The position numbers and the translations under genes were made by a program. This document shows, piece by piece, positions 1 to 4,911 of a stretch of 6,345 bases of DNA; positions within the stretch are counted from its first letter, which is position 1, and each line of letters starts with the position of its first letter. Source of the stretch: Cyanobacteria bacterium UBA1186. Its GTDB lineage: Bacteria; Cyanobacteriota; Vampirovibrionia; Gastranaerophilales; Gastranaerophilaceae. Location of the stretch: contig DBYM01000035.1 in NCBI GenBank assembly GCA_002309875.1, forward strand, positions 40,628-46,972, in the 5' to 3' direction. The notes below the pieces were generated by a model that did not search any database, had not been told where the DNA came from, and was given only the letters and a program-made list of their open reading frames with translations.

Positions 1-154
1 AATGTATGCATATATTTACAAATCGCTTAAAGGAATTGGCAGCAGGCTCGGCAATCAGATTGAAATGATCAGAATGGGGCATAACGCAAAAGTATTTCCT
101 GATTTACTTCCCTGGACAGATCAACTGATTAATAAAATTCTTAAAACAAAATAA
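1..154 (+). CDS. C-terminal end of an unrecognised protein (partial, 5' end outside window)
   Basis: A plus-strand reading frame (codons starting at position 2) is open from the window edge to a TAA at 152-154 and encodes 50 residues ending in QLINKILKTK. The first codon is ATG, but it lies at the very edge with no visible ribosome binding site, so I take this as the tail of a longer gene rather than a complete small one. The peptide is basic, with a mixed hydrophobic/charged pattern (IGSRLGNQIEMIRMGHNAK, then FPDLLPWTDQ), and shows no motif I recognise. It is followed at once by a strong inverted repeat that would terminate it, and it converges on rpsP. Coding status is supported by the clean stop and terminator placement; function is unknown. 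Confidence 0.55.
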   Translation, partial: MYAYIYKSLKGIGSRLGNQIEMIRMGHNAKVFPDLLPWTDQLINKILKTK

Positions 155-181
155 AAATACCTGCAAATTTTGCAGGTATTT
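155..181. terminator. Bidirectional intrinsic terminator between converging genes
   Basis: A perfect inverted repeat has arms AAATACCTGCAAA (155-167) and TTTGCAGGTATTT (169-181) around one central base. It would fold as a stem of about 10 bp with an A/T loop. On the plus strand the hairpin is followed by TCTATTTTCT, and on the minus strand by TTATTTTGTTTT, so both sides have a U-rich run. It starts one base after the stop of the plus-strand gene and lies about 20 bp past the stop of rpsP, as expected for a shared terminator. Confidence 0.85.
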
Positions 182-202
182 CTATTTTCTAAATTATTAA
201 AA

Positions 203-676
203 CTATGCTTCAGGAGCCTCTTCTGCTTTAACTTCTTCTGCGGGTGCTTCTGCAGGAGTTTCTTCAGCAGGTGCTTCGGCTTCAGCAGGTGCCTCAGCCT
301 CTGCTTTTGCAGCTTCTTTTTCAGCATTTTTAGCTTCTGCTGCAGCGGCTTTTTCAGCAGCCTTTGCTTCTTCTTCGGCAGCCTTTTTAGCCATAGCCTT
401 CTTTGAAAGTTTAACCGTTTCTTTCTTCTTGTAGTTCAAAGAACCGTCTTTGTTGCAGTTAGCAATAAGGTATTTAACCGTATCCGTAGGTTGAGCACCT
501 TTGGAAATCCAGGCCTCTGCGTGTTCTTTGTTTAATTTCATTTCTTTTGTTTTAGGGTTGTAGTAACCTAATTCTTCAATAGGTTTACCTTCACGTTTTG
601 TTGTTGAATTAATAACGATAACCCTGTATGTAGGAGCCTTTTTTGCACCTAATCTTTTCAATCTGATTTTTAACAT
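203..676 (-). CDS. rpsP: 30S ribosomal protein S16 with long Ala/Glu/Pro-rich C-terminal tail
   Basis: S16 is a small-subunit ribosomal protein that binds 16S rRNA early in assembly. The first ~80 residues carry the family signature: MLKIRLKRLGAKKAPTYRV at the start, IEELGYYNP at 33-41 and SKGAQPTDTVKYL at 58-70. Most bacterial S16 proteins are about 80-100 aa, whereas this one is 157. The extra ~70 residues begin with a Lys/Ala/Glu-rich stretch of likely helix (about 93-128), then become acidic and Pro-rich with AEAPAE-type repeats to the end (129-157). The tail is in frame and ends at a normal stop, so it does not look like a frameshift. The start is fixed by AGAAGGAA (684-691) about 7 bases upstream of the ATG. 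In many bacteria rpsP heads an operon with rimM and trmD; here the next gene downstream converges behind a terminator, so rpsP is the last or only gene of its transcript. Confidence 0.97.
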   Translation of the reverse strand: MLKIRLKRLGAKKAPTYRVIVINSTTKREGKPIEELGYYNPKTKEMKLNKEHAEAWISKGAQPTDTVKYLIANCNKDGSLNYKKKETVKLSKKAMAKKAAEEEAKAAEKAAAAEAKNAEKEAAKAEAEAPAEAEAPAEETPAEAPAEEVKAEEAPEA

Positions 677-812
677 TCTAAAATTCCTTCTTTTTATTTC
701 GACTTATGAGCAAATCCAGCCGCGAATTTGCAATTTGTGCGGGCTGAAAGAGGATTCCCGTACAAGAATAGATAACCACAAACAGGGGTAATTGTAAAGA
801 GGGGGGATTGAA
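677..812 (-). promoter_or_regulatory. Leader/promoter region of rpsP with a GC-rich hairpin
   Basis: This 136-bp gap lies between the stop of the secreted-protein gene and the start of rpsP. It contains an inverted repeat: CAGCCGC (717-723) pairs with GCGGGCTG (739-746) with one bulged base, around an A/T-rich loop. No U-run follows on either strand, so it is not a typical terminator and might be a structured 5' leader. A TTTACA hexamer on the minus strand (793-798) resembles a -35 element, but no good -10 lies 16-18 bases downstream. No terminator is visible after the upstream gene, so rpsP could also be reached by readthrough from the nadD cluster. Autogenous control of ribosomal-protein leaders is common, but nothing here proves it. 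Confidence 0.3.
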
Positions 813-1967
813 TTACTGAATGTCAAACACATCTTGTTCTTTATAGTAGTTTTTCTTTGGTTTTTTAACTCTGTTATTGCGTTTTTTTACATCTTCTGAA
901 ACGTTCTTATAAGCATTATCCAATGATATCTTTGCTAATGGTTTGTTTTTTGTTCGGTCGTTTACAACAAGCCAATAGGATTGTTTAACGTTATTGACCG
1001 AGAATGAAATTTTACCTGCTTTTCTGTCCCCCGGACGGAATTGCGAGAATACAAGTCTTGTATCTCCGAAAATGGACGGGTTAAAGACATTGTTGTAGTC
1101 ATTAACAAGCGCCAAATCCATTCCCGCAAAACTTTTATCCGACATATTTGATATTGCAATTGATAAAGTTATGGTATTAACCTCTCCGAACGGGTCTTTT
1201 TCGTAGAGTATATTAGCAATTCTTATGTCGAGACCGGGATATTTTTCTTCTTTTTGCTTGAGTGCATCTTCTCTGTAAACGGGAAGTTCAACGCTTGAGA
1301 GAATTTTTACCTTGATTTCGTCACCCGGGGAAATCAAAACGTCTTTTCCTTTTCTGTAAAGTGACATTCCTAGTCCGATAGCACCTCCGATGGCAGCGCC
1401 GCCTGCAACTGTCCACCCTTCTGATGCAATAGCGGCTTCAATACCAAGTGCCTGAACGGCAAAAACACCGCCTACAACACCGCCAACAGCAGTATATCCG
1501 ACATCGGTTGCAACTATTTTTGCAGCCTCCTGAATGGGGTGAAGTCTTGTGGACATCTTTCCTTCAATAGGAATTTCCCTGCCGTCCGGGGTTACAAGAT
1601 AGTCGAAACTCATATCGACATAACCGTTTCTGCCCAATCTTCTTGCTTCCGAAGTTTGTTTTATTACACCGTGTGCGACTGTGCCTTTTGGAATGATAAC
1701 ACCTTTATCTCCGATTACGTCCCCCGTAACCTGTGCAAAAAACTCGTCTCCTTCAAATGAAAAACTTCCGTCTATAACCTGTGAAACTGTCATTTCAATA
1801 GTATCGTGTTTCTCAAGCATCTCTGTTTTGCCTGTGTAGAGTTTTTTATCAAGTTCCGCATACTCATCGTCAAATTCGGCATGACCTTTAAAAACGTCAC
1901 CTTCGGCGAGTGCAACGTTTTGAAGCAGAAATATGCTAAGTATTAATAAAACTAAACCTCTCCTCAT
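813..1967 (-). CDS. Secreted envelope protein with VirB10/TrbI-like segments and glycine-zipper region
   Basis: The 384-aa product starts with a Sec signal peptide: MRR, a hydrophobic core to about residue 15, and a probable cleavage after VALA at 21. Residues ~56-140 contain GDVIGDKGVIIPKGTVAHG (82-100) and FDYLVTPDGREIPI (121-134). This resembles the 'IPKGT…G…R…LxTPDGxxI' pattern of the VirB10/TrbI outer-membrane-complex domain. A Gly/Ala-rich stretch follows (GGVVGG at 162-167, AGGAAIGGAIGLG at 188-200), typical of glycine-zipper membrane-associated segments, then KGKDVLISPGDEIKVKI (206-222). Residues ~248-350 look like a separate all-beta, Ig-like domain (VNTITLSIAISNMS … KQSYWLVVND), and the tail is Lys/Asn-rich. 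It probably acts at the periplasm or outer surface. No secretion-system genes lie nearby, so a type IV secretion role is not claimed. Its start is 12 bp past the yqeK stop, without a clear upstream ribosome binding site. Confidence 0.8.
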   Translation of the reverse strand: MRRGLVLLILSIFLLQNVALAEGDVFKGHAEFDDEYAELDKKLYTGKTEMLEKHDTIEMTVSQVIDGSFSFEGDEFFAQVTGDVIGDKGVIIPKGTVAHGVIKQTSEARRLGRNGYVDMSFDYLVTPDGREIPIEGKMSTRLHPIQEAAKIVATDVGYTAVGGVVGGVFAVQALGIEAAIASEGWTVAGGAAIGGAIGLGMSLYRKGKDVLISPGDEIKVKILSSVELPVYREDALKQKEEKYPGLDIRIANILYEKDPFGEVNTITLSIAISNMSDKSFAGMDLALVNDYNNVFNPSIFGDTRLVFSQFRPGDRKAGKISFSVNNVKQSYWLVVNDRTKNKPLAKISLDNAYKNVSEDVKKRNNRVKKPKKNYYKEQDVFDIQ

Positions 1968-1973
1968 ACCCGA

Positions 1974-1979
1974 ATTATA
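1974..1979 (-). promoter_or_regulatory. Perfect TATAAT -10 hexamer directly before the secreted-protein start
   Basis: On the minus strand TATAAT is followed by TCGGGT and then the ATG at 1967, so transcription from it would begin at or within a base or two of the ATG and give a leaderless mRNA. A weak -35-like TTGGAC lies 18 bases upstream inside the end of yqeK. The 12-bp gap has no good ribosome binding site, which fits either leaderless initiation or coupling to yqeK. A chance TATAAT in AT-rich DNA is also possible. Confidence 0.35.
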
Positions 1980-2576
1980 CTATTTTTTGTTTTTTAAGTC
2001 CAACCGAATCAGTAATTTGTTGTAGATTTCTACTGTTGTCATACAGATTTTTAAATTCCTGTCCACAAGGCTTTTTATTGTTTTACCGTAACAGATTAAA
2101 AGTGCCTTATCCAAACCGTTTTCTTCGTTAATTACGGCTTTCAGCGGTTCATACATTTCTCGGGGACGTGTTCTTTCTTCCATTTTGTCTGCAAGATAGA
2201 TAATCTTTTCAAAATCCGTCATTCCGTCTTTACCGAGAGTATGCCAGCGGATTGCGGAAAGAATTTCATCGTCGCAAATGTTAAATACCTGTTTGGCCAG
2301 GATTGCCCCCGCAGGTGCGTGGTAAGTCTTTGGATTATCCAATTCTCCCTCGCAAAGACCTTCGTAATCACAAATTTTGGCTCTTAATTCTTCATTCGGA
2401 AAACATTTTGCACAATCGTGAATTAATCCGCAAAGATAGGCCTTAACCTTATCCAGGCCGTATTTTTCGGCAAGTTTTTCCGCACATTCCGCAACGCCAA
2501 GGGAATGCTCATATCTTTCCTCATTTAAATTTGCTTTCAGCCAATTCTTGTAATCTTCAATTTTTGTATAATCCAT
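1980..2576 (-). CDS. yqeK: YqeK-family HD-domain hydrolase (probable symmetrical Ap4A hydrolase)
   Basis: The 198-aa product has the HD-superfamily metal-binding set in order: H24 (YEHSLGVAE), the HD pair H53-D54 (GLIHDCAK), H86 (TYHAPAG), H112 (RWHTLG) and D130 (IYLADKMEERTRP). The HSLGVA, HDCAK, HAPAGA and WHTLG motifs are characteristic of YqeK, a family shown in Firmicutes to cleave diadenosine tetraphosphate symmetrically into two ADP with an iron centre. Length matches the family (about 190 aa). The ATG lies inside the last codons of nadD (20-bp overlap), an arrangement of the nadD-yqeK pair seen widely in bacteria and suggesting translational coupling; its own ribosome binding site (AAGGAA, 13 bases upstream) is distant. 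In many genomes rsfS follows; here a secreted-protein gene follows instead. The exact substrate is inferred from the family. Confidence 0.93.
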   Translation of the reverse strand: MDYTKIEDYKNWLKANLNEERYEHSLGVAECAEKLAEKYGLDKVKAYLCGLIHDCAKCFPNEELRAKICDYEGLCEGELDNPKTYHAPAGAILAKQVFNICDDEILSAIRWHTLGKDGMTDFEKIIYLADKMEERTRPREMYEPLKAVINEENGLDKALLICYGKTIKSLVDRNLKICMTTVEIYNKLLIRLDLKNKK

Positions 2577-3129
2577 TGTTTTCTATATATTCCTTAATCT
2601 CTTTGCTTTCGCCATTATGAATTCCGTTCCTTATTTCGGTTGAAGAAATATTTATGTATTCCGAGGGAACGACTTCAAAATGCCAGCCCTTTTCTCTATA
2701 TTCATTATAAATATTTTCTCCGTAATCTCCAAGTCTCGGGAAGACAATAAAGTGAACAAGTTTCTTGAGTTCCTCCGGGTGATACCATGTTTCGAGTTTT
2801 GCGAACGCATCAGTTCCTATTATGAAATTTAAACGAGTCCTGATGTCGTACTGTTCAATAATTTTCCTGACGGTTATAAGCGAATAAGACTTCCCTTCTG
2901 ACTTGTATTCAATATCGGACAGTTCAAATTTCGGGTTTTTCGATATGGCAAGTTTAACCATATTAAAACGGTGTTCGGCAAGGCTTTTCTCTATTTCTTT
3001 GTGAGGGGGTAAATAAGCGGGAATAAAAATAATTTTGTCGAAATTGTACTTTTTCAGGGCAAACTCGGCCATTTTAACATGCCCTTCGTGTATCGGATTA
3101 AACGTTCCCGGGAAAATACAAATCGCCAT
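2557..3129 (-). CDS. nadD: Nicotinate-nucleotide adenylyltransferase
   Basis: NadD transfers AMP from ATP to nicotinate mononucleotide to give nicotinate adenine dinucleotide, the penultimate step of NAD synthesis in the cytoplasm. The 190-aa product has the nucleotidyltransferase signature GTFNPIHEGH (8-17) with the catalytic His pair H14/H17. It also has FIPAYLPPHK (35-44), FIIGTDAF (102-109) with a following LETWY, and the C-terminal ISSTEIR motif (161-167) that binds the ATP phosphates. These are the standard NadD features, and the length matches the family. The start is supported by AGAGGAA (3135-3141) five bases before the ATG and by the MAICIFPGTFNP beginning. It is first in a cluster with yqeK, which overlaps its 3' end by 20 bp, and it has its own good promoter upstream (3149-3177). 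Confidence 0.97.
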   Translation of the reverse strand: MAICIFPGTFNPIHEGHVKMAEFALKKYNFDKIIFIPAYLPPHKEIEKSLAEHRFNMVKLAISKNPKFELSDIEYKSEGKSYSLITVRKIIEQYDIRTRLNFIIGTDAFAKLETWYHPEELKKLVHFIVFPRLGDYGENIYNEYREKGWHFEVVPSEYINISSTEIRNGIHNGESKEIKEYIENNGLYKN

Positions 3130-3148
3130 AACAGTTCCTCTTTACTCC

Positions 3149-3177
3149 ATTATACATAATAAAAAGCCTTATTCCAA
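3149..3177 (-). promoter_or_regulatory. Sigma70-type promoter of nadD (TTGGAA-N17-TATAAT)
   Basis: On the minus strand TTGGAA (3172-3177, 4 of 6 matches to TTGACA) is separated by exactly 17 bases from a perfect TATAAT (3149-3154). Predicted transcription starts near 3142, just upstream of the nadD ribosome binding site, giving a very short 5' UTR. The -35 lies inside the terminator hairpin of the preceding gene and the spacer contains its U-run. Confidence 0.7.
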
Positions 3178-3187
3178 GGAATAAGGC
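3158..3187 (-). terminator. Intrinsic terminator of the 59-codon gene
   Basis: GCCTTATTCC (3166-3175) and GGAATAAGGC (3178-3187) form a perfect stem with a very short loop. On the minus strand the hairpin is followed by TTTTTATT (3158-3165), a good U-run. It lies about 45 bp past the stop of the small minus-strand gene, so it should end that transcript before nadD. On the plus strand the hairpin is not followed by a U-run. Confidence 0.85.
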
Positions 3188-3233
3188 GATAAGATAAGTA
3201 AGTTTGGGGAATTAAATAGTTAAGTAAGATAGG

Positions 3234-3413
3234 TTAGTTATTATTTTTAACTCTTGATATGAATGTTACTCTTTGTTTCATATCCAGAGCGAATAAGTTC
3301 ATTTCATCTCTGAGGACATAGGATTTGTCTTCGTCTCTGTCTTCCTGAATGTAAAACTCTTTGGAAATGTGAGTTGCCATAGCATTAATATTGTATGTTT
3401 CTAAAACTGCCAT
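3234..3413 (-). CDS. Small acidic/polar protein of 59 aa, function unknown
   Basis: A minus-strand frame runs from ATG at 3411-3413 to TAA at 3234-3236. The product begins MAVLETYNINAMATHISKEF, has a charged centre (QEDRDEDKSYVLRDE, about 23-37) and ends in FISRVKNNN. It has no signal peptide, membrane segment or recognised motif; it is probably a cytoplasmic protein with helix and strand content. Support for it being a real gene: AGAGAG six bases or so upstream of the ATG, an AT-rich promoter-like region behind that, a strong correctly oriented terminator (3158-3187) downstream, and no competing gene on either strand. The terminator would have no other nearby client. An internal ATG at codon 12 is a less likely start. 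Confidence 0.7.
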   Translation of the reverse strand: MAVLETYNINAMATHISKEFYIQEDRDEDKSYVLRDEMNLFALDMKQRVTFISRVKNNN

Positions 3414-3661
3414 AATTTACTCTCTTAAATCTGTCTTACATATATATAAAGTTTATATACAAATCCGAATTTCAAAAAGGATAATTTTCGTTACAAAACT
3501 TAATAAATCAGGTTAAAAAACGGGGAAAAATTATTTTCTGCAAGTACTGTAAATAAAGGGTTTTGAGGGTAATTGTAACGATTTGTAAATATTATGCCAA
3601 AAACATTAAAGTTTTCAGAAAATATGCCGATATACATTATATATCATATAAGAGGTGTGTC
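3414..3661. other. AT-rich divergent intergenic region with promoter-like sequence and dyads
   Basis: These 248 bp separate the divergent 59-aa and 156-aa genes. They include a perfect dyad TATATAAA-G-TTTATATA (3443-3459), about 30 bp upstream of the minus-strand start. They also hold an 8-bp inverted pair CGTTACAA (3489-3496) / TTGTAACG (3573-3580) with a 76-bp spacer, and GATATA-CATTA-TATATC (3629-3645) close to the plus-strand start. A TTG-initiated extension of the plus-strand gene to 3563 is formally open but looks non-coding. Several -10-like hexamers occur, as expected from base composition. No RNA gene was recognised. Confidence 0.5.
3612..3640 (+). promoter_or_regulatory. Candidate promoter of the 156-aa gene (TTTTCA-N17-CATTAT)
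   Basis: TTTTCA (3612-3617) and CATTAT (3635-3640) each match their consensus at 4 of 6 positions with a 17-base spacer, and would start transcription near 3647, just before the ribosome binding site. The region is so AT-rich that other hexamer pairs are possible. Confidence 0.35.
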
Positions 3662-4132
3662 ATGTCCAATTTTACAGTCAATGGAGTATATTCTTACTCA
3701 AGCGCAAACATTTACTCTTATCTTGGCAGAGTTCCCGTAAGTGAACGGAAACTCGAAGAGGCGTTTCGTGAGTTTCATGTTACTCCAAAAGGCAAGGTCG
3801 ATGACCTTAAAGAATTAGACAGAGCTATGTATGCCGAGTATTCCGAACAGGTACAGAACCAGATTGCTAACCAGAATGGCGAGAAGGTTGTTCCATGGGC
3901 GGGCCTAATGGCTCAAATCGGCGTTCGAGCATCGGGTGACTATGAAAAAGACTACGCAGCTTTCAATGATGCAATTCAGCTTTTAAGTCAGGGTGCGATT
4001 GATGGTCAGGCTATGACTTATTTTGCAGGATTGAAGAGTGAAGCTCAGAGAGTATTCGGATTATCAAACAAACCCGATGCCGCTCAGGCACCCATTAGCT
4101 TTGAAATGTATCAGGCTCAGTTCTTAAGGTAG
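3662..4132 (+). CDS. Hypothetical protein of 156 aa, function unknown
   Basis: I chose the ATG at 3662 because AAGAGG (3650-3655) lies six bases before it. The frame upstream to a TTG at 3563 encodes a Lys/Tyr-rich stretch that reads like intergenic DNA. The product begins MSNFTVNGVYSYSSANIYSY, a polar Tyr/Ser-rich lead. It continues with mainly helical, charged sequence (SERKLEEAFREFH, LKELDRAMYAEYSEQVQNQI), then WAGLMAQIG, a second helical part (YEKDYAAFNDAIQLLSQGA) and AGLKSEAQRVFGLS, ending FEMYQAQFLR. No signal peptide or transmembrane segment is apparent, so it is probably cytoplasmic. I do not recognise a family. It stands alone, divergent from the 59-aa gene and separated from the SDR gene by 68 bp carrying an inverted repeat. 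Coding potential is good (codon-like periodicity, balanced composition). Confidence 0.8.
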   Translation: MSNFTVNGVYSYSSANIYSYLGRVPVSERKLEEAFREFHVTPKGKVDDLKELDRAMYAEYSEQVQNQIANQNGEKVVPWAGLMAQIGVRASGDYEKDYAAFNDAIQLLSQGAIDGQAMTYFAGLKSEAQRVFGLSNKPDAAQAPISFEMYQAQFLR

Positions 4133-4159
4133 AGCCGTTACAAATCAAAAACTTTAATT

Positions 4160-4191
4160 CCCTCTGTCCATGCTATAATCAGGATAGAGGG
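4160..4191 (+). repeat. Inverted repeat enclosing an extended -10; operator or weak terminator
   Basis: CCCTCTGTCC (4160-4169) can pair with GGATAGAGGG (4182-4191) along 10 bp with one G-U pair, around a 12-base loop. The loop holds TGCTATAAT (4171-4179), a perfect extended -10. The right arm supplies AGAGGG, which also serves as the ribosome binding site of the SDR gene at 4201. As RNA from the upstream gene it could act as a weak terminator, since only ATATTTATT follows. As DNA it is placed like an operator over the SDR promoter. The sequence alone does not decide between the two. Confidence 0.55.
4171..4179 (+). promoter_or_regulatory. Extended -10 promoter of the SDR-CHR cluster
   Basis: TGC-TATAAT is a perfect extended -10 element; such promoters need little or no -35, and only a poor -35 candidate (TTTAAT at 4153-4158, 15-base spacing) is visible. 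Predicted transcription begins near 4186, giving a 5' UTR of about 15 bases that contains the ribosome binding site. Confidence 0.55.
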
Positions 4192-4200
4192 ATATTTATT

Positions 4201-4902
4201 ATGAATATACTTGTAACAGGTGCTACAAAAGGGATAGGTAAGGCAATAGCGGACGAACTGAGAGCGGATAATGCCATTTTTGCTGCTTCCCGTAATGAAG
4301 AACTTTTACAAAATTATGAAAATTATTGTGTGTGTGATTTGGCAACTGTTGAAGGAATGGAGAAGTTAGGCAGGTATATTGAAGAACATTGTATTGATGT
4401 ACTTGTAAACAATGCGGGAGAATATATCTATAATGCCATAGACGAGACGGATATAAATAAACTTGAGCATATTATGAGATTAAACCTTGAAGCCCCGTTA
4501 TTTTTGGCTTCAAAATCAGTTCCTTATATGAAATCAAAAGGTTTTGGAAGAATAATCAATATAGGCTCCATAAGCGGAGTTACGGGTGAGGCTTATGCAA
4601 GTTTGTATTCTGCCTCAAAGTCGGGTTTAATCGGTGCTGCAAAGGCGCTTGCCCTTGAACTCGCAGAATACGGAATTACGGTAAATACTATAAATCCCGG
4701 CTGGGTTGATACGGATATGGGGAATTCTTCCGCTGATGAAGGTGAATTTTCCAAAGAGGAAATTATTGAATGTATCCCGCAAAAACGTTTTGTAGAACCG
4801 TCTGAGGTTGCAGGCATGGTCAGATATCTTATTTCGGAAAGAGCAAAAGGTGTTACGGGACAGGCCATTAACCTCTGCGCCGGCCTGACTTGCGGGTGTT
4901 GA
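4201..4902 (+). CDS. Short-chain dehydrogenase/reductase, FabG-like
   Basis: This 233-aa classical SDR is a cytoplasmic NAD(P)(H)-dependent oxidoreductase. The Rossmann cofactor motif TGATKGIG is at 6-13, NNAG at 70-73, structural N95, and the catalytic triad is S123 (NIGSISG), Y136 and K140 (YSASK). These are followed by INPGWVDTDM (164-173), all spaced as in 3-oxoacyl-ACP reductase. R31 after the second strand is compatible with NADPH preference. The protein is slightly shorter than the usual 240-250 aa because the segment after strand 2 is compact. The C-terminus reads AINLCAGLTCGC, with AG instead of the common GG and three Cys in the last eight residues. The substrate is not evident: it lies with transporter genes, not with fatty-acid genes, so I do not call it fabG. 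It is first in a plus-strand cluster, 9 bp before the first CHR gene. Confidence 0.93.
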   Translation: MNILVTGATKGIGKAIADELRADNAIFAASRNEELLQNYENYCVCDLATVEGMEKLGRYIEEHCIDVLVNNAGEYIYNAIDETDINKLEHIMRLNLEAPLFLASKSVPYMKSKGFGRIINIGSISGVTGEAYASLYSASKSGLIGAAKALALELAEYGITVNTINPGWVDTDMGNSSADEGEFSKEEIIECIPQKRFVEPSEVAGMVRYLISERAKGVTGQAINLCAGLTCGC

Positions 4903-4911
4903 TAATCTGTT

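Noticed and set aside
170..406. Plus-strand open frame opposite the rpsP tail
   Set aside because: Cys/Phe/Ser-rich product is the mirror of Ala/Glu codons in the S16 tail; no ribosome binding site, and rpsP is certain.
962..1760. Short open frames inside the secreted-protein gene on both strands
   Set aside because: They are shadows of a frame with a signal peptide and ordered domains; products have no coherent composition.
1980..1982. TAG of yqeK as a recoded or readthrough codon
   Set aside because: YqeK length is normal at this stop and the next gene has its own signal-peptide start; kept only as a minor note.
3188..3240. Near-repeats of TAAGTAAG after the 59-aa gene
   Set aside because: Only short, imperfect copies in AT-rich untranslated sequence; no array structure and not CRISPR-like.
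786..3578. A 12-base word GGGTAATTGTAA occurring at 786-797 and 3567-3578
   Set aside because: One or two shared 12-mers are expected by chance in a window of this size; flanks do not match.
3563..3661. TTG-started extension of the 156-aa protein
   Set aside because: Lys/Tyr-rich, intergenic-like sequence with no ribosome binding site, whereas the ATG at 3662 has AAGAGG at good spacing.
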